A DNA stretch of 64,000 nucleotides from Streptomyces sp. NBC_01431 (GTDB lineage Bacteria; Actinomycetota; Actinomycetes; Streptomycetales; Streptomycetaceae): assembly GCF_036231355.1 (NCBI RefSeq), contig NZ_CP109496.1, positions 186,001 through 250,000 on the forward strand, in the 5' to 3' direction. Shown one piece after another: positions 47,607 to 57,689 of the stretch (position 1 is the stretch's first letter; each line of letters opens with the position of its first letter). The position numbers were made by a program, and so were the translations under genes. Below the pieces are notes generated by a model that ran no database searches, was not told where the DNA came from, and saw only the letters and a list, made by a program, of their open reading frames with translations.

Positions 47607-49433
47607 ATGGATCGCTACCCTCCCATCGCCGAACACGGCCTGGTGGGCGACCTGCAGACCGCCGCGCTCGTCTCCTCGCAAGGTGTCGTGGACTGGTTCG
47701 CCGCTCCCCGCTTCGACTCGCCCAGCATTTTCGCCGCCCTGCTCGACCACGACGATGGCGGGTACATGCGGCTGGCCCCCGAGCACCCGGACCAAACCTG
47801 CAAACAGCTCTACTATCCCGACACGGCCATTCTGGTGACCCGGTTCATGTCACCGGACGGGGTGGGCGAGGTGGTCGACTTCATGCCTCCGGACCGGACC
47901 GGCACCGCCACCGACCGGCACACCCTGATACGCGTCGTGCGTGCCGTGCGCGGGAGCGTCGACTTCACACTCGAGTGCCGGCCGCGCTTCGACTACGGCC
48001 GGGCCGAGCACCAGCTGGAGCTCGGGGAGGGCGAGAACAGCGGCCTGTTCCGGTCGCCGGGGATGGACGCGCACCTGCAGACCTCCTTCCCGCTCGAGCG
48101 GGACGGCCAGGACGTACGCGGCAGGGTGGCGTTGCGCGCCGGCGAGTCGGGCGGCGTCGTGTTCACCGTCTGCGCGTCCGGCGGCGAGGCGCCCGCACCC
48201 CTCACGGTCGACGGGCTCACCGCACAGGTCGACGACACCGCCCTCTTCTGGCAGGACTGGCTGCACCAGTCCCGCTACCGGGGCCGCTGGCCCGAGCTGG
48301 TGCACCGTTCGGTCATCACCCTCAAGCTCCTCACCTACGCCCCCACCGGCGCCCTCGTCGCGGCGGCCACCATGGGCCTGCCGGAGCAGGTCGGCGGAGA
48401 GCGCAACTGGGACTACCGGTTCACCTGGGTCCGCGACGGCGCGCTGTCCGTGCGGGCCATGCTGGACCTGGGTTTCATCGAGGAGGCCACCGCCTTCGTC
48501 CACTGGCTCGTCGGCAGACTGCACGAGCGGGAGGGCAAGGAGGAGGAGCCGCTCCAGACGATGTACCGGATCGACGGCAACCCCGACCTGCCGGAGGAGA
48601 CACTCGAACACTTCGAGGGCTACCGGGGCTCCTACCCCGTCCGCATCGGCAACGGCGCCGCCGACCAACTCCAGCTGGACATCTACGGCGAGGCCCTCTA
48701 CGCGCTGTCCCAGGGCCGGGAGATCGGGCCGCAGGCCACCTACCGGGCATGGAAGACGATGGCCAGGACGCTGGACTGGCTCGCCGACCACTGGGACCGG
48801 CCGGACGAGGGCATCTGGGAGACCCGCGGCGGCCGCCAGGACTTCACCTACAGCCGGGTGATGTCCTGGGCCGCCTTCGACCAGGGGCTCAGCCTGGCCG
48901 AGCACTACCGCAGGCCCGCCGACCTGGACAAGTGGCGCAGCGCCAGGGACGCCATCCTCGAACAGGTCATGGAGCGCGGCTGGAGCGAGAAGGAGGGCGC
49001 CTTCGTGCAGCACTACGGCGGTGACGTCCTGGACGCCTCCCTCCTGCTCATGCCGAGAGTCGGCTTCATCGCCCCCAGGGACCCGGCCTGGCTCGCCACG
49101 CTCGACGCAATGGACCGCAAGCTCGTCTCCGACAGCCTCGTCTACCGCTACGACCCGGCGGCGTCGCCGGACGGGTTGCGCGGCTCTGAGGGCACCTTCA
49201 GTCTGTGCACCTTTCTCTACGTCGACGCGCTGGCCCAGGCGGGACGGCTGCCCCAGGCCCGCTACACGTTCGAGAAGATGCAGACCTACGCCAACCACGT
49301 CGGGCTCTTCGCCGAGGAGGTCGGTCCCAGTGGGGAGCAACTGGGCAACTTCCCGCAGGCGTTCACCCATCTGTCGCTCATCATGGCGGCCACCACCCTC
49401 GACCAGGCGCTCGACGCGGAGCAAGGGCGCTGA
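47607..49433 (+). CDS. glycoside hydrolase family 15 (glucoamylase/trehalase type)
   Basis: The protein has 608 residues from ATG 47607. The N-terminal beta-sandwich begins PPIAEHGLVGDLQTAALVS. The (alpha/alpha)6 barrel carries 'ERNWDYRFTWVRDGALSVRA', DEGIWETRGG with a Glu acid candidate (Glu405), and 'AEEVGPSGEQLGNFPQAFTH' with the base Glu. It lacks a signal peptide and should release glucose from trehalose or malto-oligosaccharides in the cytosol. The cyclase-family gene starts 3 bp after its stop codon, so they form an operon. Confidence 0.92.
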   Translation: MDRYPPIAEHGLVGDLQTAALVSSQGVVDWFAAPRFDSPSIFAALLDHDDGGYMRLAPEHPDQTCKQLYYPDTAILVTRFMSPDGVGEVVDFMPPDRTGTATDRHTLIRVVRAVRGSVDFTLECRPRFDYGRAEHQLELGEGENSGLFRSPGMDAHLQTSFPLERDGQDVRGRVALRAGESGGVVFTVCASGGEAPAPLTVDGLTAQVDDTALFWQDWLHQSRYRGRWPELVHRSVITLKLLTYAPTGALVAAATMGLPEQVGGERNWDYRFTWVRDGALSVRAMLDLGFIEEATAFVHWLVGRLHEREGKEEEPLQTMYRIDGNPDLPEETLEHFEGYRGSYPVRIGNGAADQLQLDIYGEALYALSQGREIGPQATYRAWKTMARTLDWLADHWDRPDEGIWETRGGRQDFTYSRVMSWAAFDQGLSLAEHYRRPADLDKWRSARDAILEQVMERGWSEKEGAFVQHYGGDVLDASLLLMPRVGFIAPRDPAWLATLDAMDRKLVSDSLVYRYDPAASPDGLRGSEGTFSLCTFLYVDALAQAGRLPQARYTFEKMQTYANHVGLFAEEVGPSGEQLGNFPQAFTHLSLIMAATTLDQALDAEQGR

Positions 49434-49436
49434 CCC

Positions 49437-50381
49437 ATGGCCACCCGTGCCCGTCCGGCAGGACCGCCACGGCTGACCAAGGCCGAGTTCGATGTGCTCC
49501 ACCGGCACCTGCTCTCCCGCGCCACCTGGGCCTCTGGGGACCGGGGCGCCCTGGACGCGATCACTCCTGCCCGGATGGCGGCCGCCGCCCAGGAGGTGCG
49601 GACCGGCCGGACGGTGACGCTCGCCGCGCCGGTGGAGACGCTGCCCGGCCCGGACAATCCGGAGCCCGCGAGGCACCGGATGAGCGGGCCGCCGGAGGAA
49701 GACGCCTCTGGCGGGCTCCACTTCGCGAGGGACAGCTTCGCGATGAACGTGCACGGCGACGCCGACAGCCACATCGATGCCCTCTGCCACGTGATCTACG
49801 ACGGCACGCTGCACGGTGGCGTCGCCGCGAGCAGCGTCACGGCACACGGGGCCACGACGCTCTCCATCGAGGCGGCTCGCGACGGGATCGTGGGACGCGG
49901 TGTGCTGTTGGACGTTCCGCGGCTGCGTGGCGTGCCCTGGCTCGAACCGGGCGATCACGTGACCGCCGGCGACCTCGCCGCGGCCGAAACCGCCCAGCAC
50001 CTCCGCGTGACCGAGGGCGACCTCCTGTTCGTCCGCGTCGGCCATCGCCGACGCCGTGCCGAACTCGGGCCGTGGCACGCTGCGCGCGAGCGCGCCGGAC
50101 TCCATCCGTCGGCACTGGAATTCCTCGCCGACCGGCGGGTCGCCGTGCTCGGCGGCGACGGTAACAACGACACGGCGCCGAGTTCCACCGAGGGCGTCGA
50201 CTTTCCCGTGCATGTGCTGGCGGTCCACGCCATGGGCCTGCACCTGCTGGACTACCTGCAGTTCGAGGACCTGGCACCGGTCTGCGAGGCGGAGGGACGC
50301 TGGTCCTTCCTCTGCGTGATCGCCCCACTGAGGCTGCCGGACGCCACCGGCTCGCCGGTCAATCCGATTGCCGTCCTGTGA
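49437..50381 (+). CDS. cyclase family (kynurenine-formamidase-like) hydrolase
   Basis: The protein has 314 residues. The metal-binding motif of the PF04199 cyclase/formamidase fold is 'NVHGDADSHIDALCHVIYDG' (HxDSHxDxxxH-like), with GVDFPVHVLAVHAMG near the end. Members hydrolyse formamides, lactones or related bonds using zinc or manganese. Between GH15 and gluconokinase it could open a sugar lactone, but this is inference. Its TGA overlaps the next GTG (GTGA). Confidence 0.83.
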   Translation: MATRARPAGPPRLTKAEFDVLHRHLLSRATWASGDRGALDAITPARMAAAAQEVRTGRTVTLAAPVETLPGPDNPEPARHRMSGPPEEDASGGLHFARDSFAMNVHGDADSHIDALCHVIYDGTLHGGVAASSVTAHGATTLSIEAARDGIVGRGVLLDVPRLRGVPWLEPGDHVTAGDLAAAETAQHLRVTEGDLLFVRVGHRRRRAELGPWHAARERAGLHPSALEFLADRRVAVLGGDGNNDTAPSSTEGVDFPVHVLAVHAMGLHLLDYLQFEDLAPVCEAEGRWSFLCVIAPLRLPDATGSPVNPIAVL

Positions 50382-50893
50382 CCCCGGCCCCCTCGGTCGT
50401 GGTGGTCATGGGTGTCTCGGGATCGGGCAAGTCCACCGTGGGACTGCTGCTCGCGCAGCGGCTCATGGTGCCCTTCCTGGAGGCGGACGACGCCCACCCG
50501 GCCGCGAACCGCGCCAAGATGGCCGCGGGTCGCCCACTCGACGACGAGGATCGCCGCCCGTGGCTGCGGTCCGTCGCCGAATGGATCCGCGAGGCGACCG
50601 ACGCCGGACAGGGCAGTGTGGTGGCGTGCTCGGCCCTCAGGCACGAGTACCGGGACGAGTTGCGCAGGGCAGACGCAGGCGTGTGGTTCCTGTATCTGGC
50701 GCTGGACCGCGCGATCGCCGACCAGCGGGTCACAGGCCGAGTGGGCCATTTCATGCCCGCCCGGCTGGTCGATTCCCAGTACGCCGCCCTGGAACCGCTG
50801 CGGCCGGACGAGCCCGGCCTGACCGTCGACGCGCGGGCCGACCCGCAGACCCTCGTCGACCAGGCGGTGCGCGCCGTCCGGGCCGTGAAGTGA
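50378..50893 (+). CDS. gntK: gluconokinase
   Basis: The protein has 171 residues with the P-loop GVSGSGKST at about 12-20. The family motifs LEADDAHPAANRAKMAAGRP and VVACSALRHEYRDELR follow. It phosphorylates gluconate to 6-phosphogluconate with ATP in the cytosol, feeding the pentose phosphate pathway. The GTG start overlaps the upstream stop codon. The GMC oxidoreductase gene follows after 172 bp. Confidence 0.93.
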   Translation: MTPAPSVVVVMGVSGSGKSTVGLLLAQRLMVPFLEADDAHPAANRAKMAAGRPLDDEDRRPWLRSVAEWIREATDAGQGSVVACSALRHEYRDELRRADAGVWFLYLALDRAIADQRVTGRVGHFMPARLVDSQYAALEPLRPDEPGLTVDARADPQTLVDQAVRAVRAVK

Positions 50894-51065
50894 TCTGCCG
50901 CCTGATCGACTCCGCCGGGTCGCAGTCAGCCGACCCACCCGATAGTTTGGGAATTGGCACTGAATGTCCCGAATGCGTGAATGCCTGTGCGGAACAGCAC
51001 AGCCGTGGCCCCCGGACGGGCGCTTCGGCCCGGACAGTCGACGACTCCTAGGACGGGACCCTCTC

Positions 51066-52646
51066 ATGGCCGACGATCAGCACTACGACGTCATCGTCAT
51101 CGGTACGGGAGCGGGCGGCGGCACGCTCGCCCACCGACTGGCCCCCTCCGGCCGGCGGATCCTGATCCTGGAACGTGGCGGCTACCTGCCGCGGGAGCGG
51201 GACAACTGGGACTCCACCGCCGTCTTCGTCAAGGGCAAGTACCGTGCCCCGGAGTTCTGGTACGACAAGCACGGCAACCAGTTCCCGCCAGAGGTCAATT
51301 ACTACGTCGGGGGAAACACCAAGTTCTACGGCGCCGCGCTCTTCCGGCTCCGGCCCGAGGACTTCGGCGAACTGCGCCACCACGACGGCATCTCTCCGGC
51401 CTGGCCCATCCGTTACGAGGACCTGGAGCCGTACTACACCCAGGCCGAGCACCTCTACCTGGTGCACGGCCGGCACGGCGAGGACCCCACCGGAGGGCCG
51501 ACCAGCGCGCAGTACGCCTACCCGCCGGTCGAGCACGAGGCGCGCATCCAGCAGCTCAGCGACGATCTGGGGAAGGCCGGCCTGCACCCCTTCCACCTGC
51601 CGATCGGCGTGAATCTCACCCAGGACGAGCACGGCCGGGCCACCCACGACAGCGTCTGCATCCGCTGCGACCGGGTCGACGGCTTCCCCTGCCTGGTGGG
51701 CGCCAAGTCCGACGCGCAGGTGATCTGCGTCGACCCGGCGCTGAAGTACGACAACGTCACGATGGTCACCAACGCCGACGTGCGCCGCCTGGAGACCGAC
51801 CCGACCGGACACACCGTCACCAAGGTCGTCGCCGAGCTCAGGAACGGAACGACGGAGAGATTCAGCGCCGACATCGTGGTGGTCGCGGCCGGCGCGGTCA
51901 ACTCCGCCGTTCTGCTGCTGCGTTCAGCCAACGACAAGCACCCCGCCGGTCTGGCCAACAGCTCGGACGTGGTGGGTCGCCACTACATGCGGCACAACAA
52001 CCTGGCGCTGATGGCGGTGTCGAAGGAACCGAACCCCACGCGTTTCCAGAAGACCCTGGCGCTGAACGACTGGTACCTGGGCGCGGACGACTGGGAGTTT
52101 CCGCTCGGCGGCATCCAGATGCTCGGCAAGTCGGACGCCGACCAGATCCACGGCGAGGCTCCGCGCTGGGCCGGTGCCGTCATGCCCGACATGCCCTTCG
52201 AGGTACTTGCCCACCACGCCGTCGACTTCTGGCTCTGCGGAGAGGACCTTCCGCTGCCCGAGAGCCGGGTCACCCTCGACAAGGACGACGCCATCCACCT
52301 GGCCCTCGACGAGAAGAACAACATCGCCGGGTTGAAGCGCCTCCAGCACAAGCTGCGGGGGATGCTCGGACACCTGGGCATGCACGAGCACCACTTGCTG
52401 GATCACAGCATCTACCTGCACAAAGGCATGCCGATCGGCGCCACCGCACACCAGGCCGGCACCGTGCGGTTCGGCGACGACCCACGGAGTTCGGCCCTGG
52501 ACGTCAATTGCAAGGCCCACGACCTCGACAACCTCTACGTCGTGGACACGAGTTTCTTCCCCAGCATCGGCGCGGTGAACCCGTCGCTCACCGCCATCGC
52601 CAACGCCCTGCGAGTCGGCGACCACATCGCCGCCCGGCTGAGGTGA
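51066..52646 (+). CDS. GMC family oxidoreductase
   Basis: The protein has 526 residues; ATG 51066 precedes the dinucleotide-binding motif VIVIGTGAGGGTLAHRL. The GMC C-terminal motif is seen in 'AHDLDNLYVVDTSFFPSIGA' and NPSLTAIANALRVGDHIA. The conserved HQAGT and GVNP-like elements are present. It oxidises alcohols or the C1 of sugars using FAD. Next to gluconokinase, a glucose dehydrogenase/oxidase-type role is plausible. A CxxC-containing loop (CIRCDRVDGFPC) might hold a cofactor or disulfide. Confidence 0.87.
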   Translation: MADDQHYDVIVIGTGAGGGTLAHRLAPSGRRILILERGGYLPRERDNWDSTAVFVKGKYRAPEFWYDKHGNQFPPEVNYYVGGNTKFYGAALFRLRPEDFGELRHHDGISPAWPIRYEDLEPYYTQAEHLYLVHGRHGEDPTGGPTSAQYAYPPVEHEARIQQLSDDLGKAGLHPFHLPIGVNLTQDEHGRATHDSVCIRCDRVDGFPCLVGAKSDAQVICVDPALKYDNVTMVTNADVRRLETDPTGHTVTKVVAELRNGTTERFSADIVVVAAGAVNSAVLLLRSANDKHPAGLANSSDVVGRHYMRHNNLALMAVSKEPNPTRFQKTLALNDWYLGADDWEFPLGGIQMLGKSDADQIHGEAPRWAGAVMPDMPFEVLAHHAVDFWLCGEDLPLPESRVTLDKDDAIHLALDEKNNIAGLKRLQHKLRGMLGHLGMHEHHLLDHSIYLHKGMPIGATAHQAGTVRFGDDPRSSALDVNCKAHDLDNLYVVDTSFFPSIGAVNPSLTAIANALRVGDHIAARLR

Positions 52647-52682
52647 CCGGGACACCGTCGCTCCGTGACCGGCTGAGCGTCG

Positions 52683-53723
52683 CTACAGGTTGTCGCCGGA
52701 CGTTCTGGCGGCCCGCGTGTCGGCGTCGGTGAGCTCCTCCAGCTCACCCATCGCGTCGAGCCGGTAGAGCAGTACCAGCGCCGGACCGACCAGCACGATC
52801 GCGATGGCGGTGACGATCACCAGCCAGCGCAGGGTGTGGGTGGCCCCGGCCGCCGCGGTCACCGTCAGCGAGGTGGGCAGCACGTAGGGCCGCTGCGCGA
52901 AGCCCCAGGCGCCGACGACCAGGGCCACGCTCGCCACCGAGGTGTAGCGGGACCAGCCGTGGGACCGGCGCAGCAGAAGCAACACCGTGGCCAGACCACA
53001 GACCGCGGCCAGAATGATCAGCAGCAGGCCCCAGCCCCCGGTGAGGCCGTCCCAGACGTAGCGGGCGTCATCGTGCGTGACGGGCAGGGCGATGAGCGCG
53101 AGGACCACAACGGCGCCGAAGGCGCACAACGCCCGTACGCGGAAGTAGTCGACGAGATCGAGCGCGCCGAACCGCAGGGCGTCGGAGCAGAGGAAGATCG
53201 CTCCGAGGAAGGCGGTGGCGGCGACGGCCAGCAGACCCGTGAGGACGGAGGTTCCATTGGCCCAGGCGTCAGCGGAGGCGGTCGTGCCGACCTCGACCCG
53301 GCCGGAGGCGATGCCGCCGAGCACCGCCCCGAGGAAGAACGGCGTCATCAGTGACGAGACGGCGAACGTCGCGCCGTAGATCCGTTGTTGGGCCAGGCGG
53401 CGGGTCGGCTTGCGCAGGGCGAACCCGGCGCCGCGCAGGACCAGACCGACGGCGGCGAGGGCGAGCGGCAGCCACATCGCAGTGAAGACGGCCTGGAACA
53501 TCGTCGGGAAGCCGGTCCACATGATGACCAGGACGAAGATCAACCAGACGTTGTTGGCCTCCCAGACCGGTGCCATGGCGTGGTCGATGAGCCAGCGGGG
53601 CCGCTTGCCGCGCTCGGCGCCGCCGGCCAGGAGGTCCCAGAAGCCCGCGCCGTAGTCGGTGCCTCCGGCGCAGGCGTAGGCGGCGATGGCGAGCACCAAC
53701 ACCCAGGCGATGAATTCGGCCAT
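52683..53723 (-). CDS. cydB: cytochrome bd ubiquinol oxidase subunit II
   Basis: The protein has 346 residues with eight to nine helices. The N-terminal 'CAGGTDYGAGFWDLLAGGAE' and APVWEANNVWLIF segments are diagnostic of CydB. It starts at ATG 53723, overlapping the cydA stop by one base (TAATG). With CydA it forms the proton-non-pumping, high-affinity terminal oxidase in the membrane. Confidence 0.95.
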   Translation of the reverse strand: MAEFIAWVLVLAIAAYACAGGTDYGAGFWDLLAGGAERGKRPRWLIDHAMAPVWEANNVWLIFVLVIMWTGFPTMFQAVFTAMWLPLALAAVGLVLRGAGFALRKPTRRLAQQRIYGATFAVSSLMTPFFLGAVLGGIASGRVEVGTTASADAWANGTSVLTGLLAVAATAFLGAIFLCSDALRFGALDLVDYFRVRALCAFGAVVVLALIALPVTHDDARYVWDGLTGGWGLLLIILAAVCGLATVLLLLRRSHGWSRYTSVASVALVVGAWGFAQRPYVLPTSLTVTAAAGATHTLRWLVIVTAIAIVLVGPALVLLYRLDAMGELEELTDADTRAARTSGDNL

Positions 53724-55210
53724 TACGACGCACCGCCAGGGGTGTGGTCGGATCCGCCACCGGGCACGGTGCCGGCGGTTGTTGGCTCGGGCTCGCTTCG
53801 GGGCCCGTAGGGGGTGTCGGTCTCCGGCGGCAGTTCGGCGCGCGCGGCGGCCGCGCCCTCGTCGGTCATGCGCCAGCGGGTACGCATCTTCAGGACGACC
53901 GCGAGGAACGAGCCGAAAACGACCACGTACACGACGATGACGATGCCGAGCATCGCCCACAGCGATCCGGCACGGGTGCTGGTCACCGCCTCCGAGACCT
54001 TCATGTACTGGTAGACGATCCAGGGCTGACGGCCGACCTCCGTGGTGATCCACCCGCACTCGACGGTGAACAGGCAGGCGACTCCCGCGAGCGCGGCACA
54101 GCGGTAGAACCAACGGCTGCCGGGGTTGTCCCGGTGCCGCCACCAGGACCAGGCGTACCAGAGCGCGAGCAGGATGAGCACGCTGCCGATGGTGGCCATG
54201 ATGTCGAAGGCCCAGTGGGCGATGGTGGCCTGGACGGCGGTGGGGCGGTCGGCGGCCGGCACCGACGTCAGCCCGATCACCTGGGTGCTGGGCTTGAAGC
54301 CGGCGAGGATCGAGTCCAGCTGGGGGATCTTGAGTCCGCCGGAGATGATGCCGTTGGTGTTCAGCCGCCCGAACATGTACTCGGGCACATGGGAGTCGGT
54401 CTTCCAGACGATCTCCAGGGCGGCGAACTTGACCGGCTGCTTGTGGAAGACGGCGCGAGCGGCGGAGTCGCCGAGCATGAACTGGATCGGGGTGAGGATC
54501 GCGGCGACGGTGAACGGCACGGTGAAGCCGAGCCGGTGGTAGCGGTCACGGCGCCCGCGCAGCCAGCCGACCGCGTAGACACCGGCGACCACGTAGCCGG
54601 CGGTCATGAGCATCGCGACCACGAAGTGCCAGTACTCCGGGCCGAACATCGGTGTGAAGACCGCCTGCCGCACGTCGACGTCGACGGGATTGCCCTGGGC
54701 GTCCAGGCGGAACCCCTGCGGGGTGTTCATCCAGGAGTTGGCCGCGATGATGCCGAACGCCCCCATCAGGGCGACCGGCGGCAGCGGCACGGCCAGCCAG
54801 AAGTGGGTCCAGGGCTTGAGCCGGCGCCAGCCGTAGAGGTAGATCGCGATCAGGACGGCCTCCAGGAAAAATGCCCACGCCTCGACGCCGAACCCGAGAC
54901 CGAAGACGTCTCCCCAGCGGCCCATCATGCCGGGCCACAGCAGACCGAACTCGAAGGACAGCACGGTGCCGGTGATGATGCCGATGGCGAACTGAACGGC
55001 CATCACCGCCGACCAGCGTCGCGCGAGCTCGAGAGCGACGGCGTCGTTGCGTCGCAGCCCCCGGTGGTGCATCAGCAGGGTGATGAACGGCAGTGCCACA
55101 CCGAACGGGACCAGCAGGATGTGTGAGGCCAGGGTGAAGGCCATCAACTCTCGTGCCGGCAGGAGTTGGTCCGGGGTGCTGTTCGCCAGAAAGTCGACGG
55201 TGTTGAGCAT
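53723..55210 (-). CDS. cydA: cytochrome bd ubiquinol oxidase subunit I
   Basis: The protein has 495 residues; ATG 55210 (MLNTVDFLAN) has GAGG upstream, with an in-frame alternative at 55276. The haem ligand His lies in ASHILLVPFG. The Q-loop region and the GRQPW motif (TTEVGRQPWIVYQYM) are intact. It holds haems b558, b595 and d. The NDH-2 gene lies upstream in the same direction. Confidence 0.95.
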   Translation of the reverse strand: MLNTVDFLANSTPDQLLPARELMAFTLASHILLVPFGVALPFITLLMHHRGLRRNDAVALELARRWSAVMAVQFAIGIITGTVLSFEFGLLWPGMMGRWGDVFGLGFGVEAWAFFLEAVLIAIYLYGWRRLKPWTHFWLAVPLPPVALMGAFGIIAANSWMNTPQGFRLDAQGNPVDVDVRQAVFTPMFGPEYWHFVVAMLMTAGYVVAGVYAVGWLRGRRDRYHRLGFTVPFTVAAILTPIQFMLGDSAARAVFHKQPVKFAALEIVWKTDSHVPEYMFGRLNTNGIISGGLKIPQLDSILAGFKPSTQVIGLTSVPAADRPTAVQATIAHWAFDIMATIGSVLILLALWYAWSWWRHRDNPGSRWFYRCAALAGVACLFTVECGWITTEVGRQPWIVYQYMKVSEAVTSTRAGSLWAMLGIVIVVYVVVFGSFLAVVLKMRTRWRMTDEGAAAARAELPPETDTPYGPRSEPEPTTAGTVPGGGSDHTPGGAS

Positions 55211-55300
55211 GTGCGCCTCGATGGTCTGCCCTGTGGGGGTGGCGGGGCTGAGGAGGGACAGGATGCGAAGGGGCACCCGTAGAGGATCGGCCCGGGCCCG

Positions 55301-56638
55301 TCAGGGAGGCGGAGGTGCCTCCGGGCCGCCCGCCCGGGCCGCCGACACGCCGGTGTCGGGCATGGTGAAGGCGCGTTCGCGGCGCGAGCCGGTGGCGAAG
55401 GCGACGGACCAGCTGAGCACCGCTCCCAGCCTGCTGCGGAAGCCGGTGAGGAAGGCCAGGTGGATGAAGAGCCAGGCCAGCCAGCCGGTGAAACCCGACA
55501 GATGCAGCGGGCCGGCCTTGACCACGGCCCGGCCGCGGGCGATGTAGGCGGCGCTGCCGAGATCCACGTACTTGAAGGGCTTCGGTTTCTTCGTCCTGCC
55601 TTCGACGGCGTGGCGCACGCTCCGGCCCGCGTACGCACCCGACTGCATGGCGACCTCGGCCAGACCCGGCAGCTTGTTCAAGCTCATCACGTCGCCCGTG
55701 ACGCGGATCTCCGGATGGCCCGGGATGGTGAGGTCGGGTTCGACGAGGATGCGTCCGGCCCGGTCCTGTTCGGCACCGGTTGCCCGGGCCAGCGCGGCTG
55801 CGATGGGCGGCGCCTCGACCCCCGCCGTCCACAGGACGGTGCGTGCGTCGAACCGGGTCGCCTTGCCGTCACGGTCTTTCACGGTCAGGCCGTGAGCATC
55901 GATGTCGGTGACCATCGTGCCGAGGTGGAGCTCCACACCGAGACCCTGCAGGGTTCGGGCCGCACGGTGGGCCAGTCGAGGACCGAACGCACCCAGCACC
56001 GCGTCGGACCCCTCGAAAAGCAGCACCCGGGCCTTGGCGGAATCAATCGTCCGGAACTCCCGCTCGAGCGTGTGGCCGGCGATCTCCCGGATCTGTCCCG
56101 CGAGTTCGGCACCGGTCGGTCCGGCGCCGACGAGCGCGAAGGTGAGCCATTGCTGCCGTTCCCGGTCGTCCGCGGCCGTTTCGGCCATCTCGAACGCCCG
56201 GTAGATACGTCGGCGGATGTCGAGCGCGTCGTCCAGGGTCTTCATGCCGGGGGCGTGCGCAGCGAACTCGTTGTGCCCGAAGTAGGACTGACGCATACCC
56301 ACCGCGACGATCAGTTCGTCGTACGGCAGCACGACGGTTCCGCCCTCGGGTCGCCGGGCGTGGACCAGCCGAGCGCCGGCATCCACGTCCGTGGCCTCGG
56401 CGAGCACGCAGCTCACGTTGTGGTGGCGTCGCAGGACCCCGCGCAGCGGCTGTGCGATCTGTCCCTCGGACAGGATCCCGGAGGCGCACTGGTACAGCAG
56501 CGGTTGAAAGAGGTGGTGGGCTCGGCGGTCGACCACGGTTACCGCCACCGGTGACCTCCGCATTGCGCGGGCGGCGAACAGCCCTGCGAACCCTCCGCCG
56601 AGGACGACCACCCGGCGGGGCGTGACGTGATCCTCCAC
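55301..56638 (-). CDS. type II NADH dehydrogenase-like FAD/NAD oxidoreductase
   Basis: The protein has 445 residues from a GTG start. Two dinucleotide folds are visible: FAD-binding VVVLGGGFAGLFAARAM and NAD-binding ALVGAGPTGAELAGQI. The C-terminal helices (LSGFTGWLAWLFIHLAFLTG) form the membrane anchor typical of NDH-2. It would pass electrons from NADH to menaquinone, and then to the bd oxidase encoded just downstream. Confidence 0.9.
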   Translation of the reverse strand: MEDHVTPRRVVVLGGGFAGLFAARAMRRSPVAVTVVDRRAHHLFQPLLYQCASGILSEGQIAQPLRGVLRRHHNVSCVLAEATDVDAGARLVHARRPEGGTVVLPYDELIVAVGMRQSYFGHNEFAAHAPGMKTLDDALDIRRRIYRAFEMAETAADDRERQQWLTFALVGAGPTGAELAGQIREIAGHTLEREFRTIDSAKARVLLFEGSDAVLGAFGPRLAHRAARTLQGLGVELHLGTMVTDIDAHGLTVKDRDGKATRFDARTVLWTAGVEAPPIAAALARATGAEQDRAGRILVEPDLTIPGHPEIRVTGDVMSLNKLPGLAEVAMQSGAYAGRSVRHAVEGRTKKPKPFKYVDLGSAAYIARGRAVVKAGPLHLSGFTGWLAWLFIHLAFLTGFRSRLGAVLSWSVAFATGSRRERAFTMPDTGVSAARAGGPEAPPPP

Positions 56639-56644
56639 CGGAGA

Positions 56645-57487
56645 TCAGCCTCCGGTGGCGAAGCCGGGAAAGAGCGTCATTCCCCCGTCGACGTAGAGGG
56701 TGGTCCCGACGACGTAGTCGAGCAGGTCGGACGCCATGGCGACGACGGCGTTGGCGATGTCGTCCGGGTCGCCCACGCGGCGGTACGGGATCAGCCGCAG
56801 GAGGTCGGCCTCGGCTTCGGGGGTGGACCAGGCATCGCGGTTGATCGGCGTGCGGATGGCGCCGGGCGCGACCGCGTTGACCCTGATTCGATGTGGGGCC
56901 AGCTCCTGCGCGAGGGTCTGCATCAGCATGCCCACACCGCCCTTGGAGGAGGCGTAGTTCACGTGCCCCGACCACGGGACGACCTGGTGGACCGAGCTCA
57001 TACAGATGATCTTGCCCGCCGAACGGGAGACCTCCTCCACCACACCGCGCCGCATGAACTCCTTGGCGGCCTCCCGCGCGCACAGGAACTGGCCCGTCAG
57101 GTTGACGTCGATGACCTTCTGCCACTGGGCGAGCGTCATCTCCGTGAGGGCCGCGTCCCGCTGCAGGCCCGCGTTGGCCACCATGATGTCGATGGTGCCG
57201 AACTCCTCGACCATCCGCGCGACCATGGCGTTCACCTGGTCCTCGTCGGACACGTCGGCCTCGTGGGCGTAGGCGCGGGCCCCGAAGCCCTCGATCTCCT
57301 TCACGACGTTCTCTGCCTCGTGCGCACCGACTACGTAGTTCACCACTACGTCCGCTCCGGCCCGGCCCAGGGCGATGGCGGTCGCAAGGCCGATGCCCGA
57401 GTTGGCACCGGTCACCAGCGCCTTCTGGCCCCTGAGAAGCTGCCCGGGCATCGCCCTGCGCCTCTCGCTGACGTTTGCTGTCACCAC
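56645..57487 (-). CDS. SDR family oxidoreductase (glucose 1-dehydrogenase-like)
   Basis: The ~280-residue protein has GTG 57487 with AGGAG just upstream (57484 is an alternative). Classical SDR motifs are TGANSGIG, NAG in VANAGLQRD, the Ser in CMSSVH and YASSKGG (YxxxK). It resembles bacterial glucose 1-dehydrogenases. It lies 6 bp upstream of the NDH-2 start, so NADH made here could be oxidised by NDH-2 and the bd oxidase. Confidence 0.87.
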   Translation of the reverse strand: MVTANVSERRRAMPGQLLRGQKALVTGANSGIGLATAIALGRAGADVVVNYVVGAHEAENVVKEIEGFGARAYAHEADVSDEDQVNAMVARMVEEFGTIDIMVANAGLQRDAALTEMTLAQWQKVIDVNLTGQFLCAREAAKEFMRRGVVEEVSRSAGKIICMSSVHQVVPWSGHVNYASSKGGVGMLMQTLAQELAPHRIRVNAVAPGAIRTPINRDAWSTPEAEADLLRLIPYRRVGDPDDIANAVVAMASDLLDYVVGTTLYVDGGMTLFPGFATGG

Positions 57488-57689
57488 GATCTCTCCTTCT
57501 GCGTTGCGGACGGACGCCCTCGGCAACCGGACGACGCGCAGGAGAACGGCTGGACGTCGGCCGACCCCTTAGGACCGACACCGGAGCCGTCGCACACCCG
57601 GCCCCCCCGACGAAAGCACCTGCGTCGCGGTGGGGACCGACCGGCGCGCAAGGCAGCCGCACTTCGGCCGGGCACGTCACACGGTCGGG

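Noticed and set aside
47850..50243. 797-residue open frame on the minus strand
   Set aside because: It is antisense to the GH15 and cyclase-family genes and has no family features.
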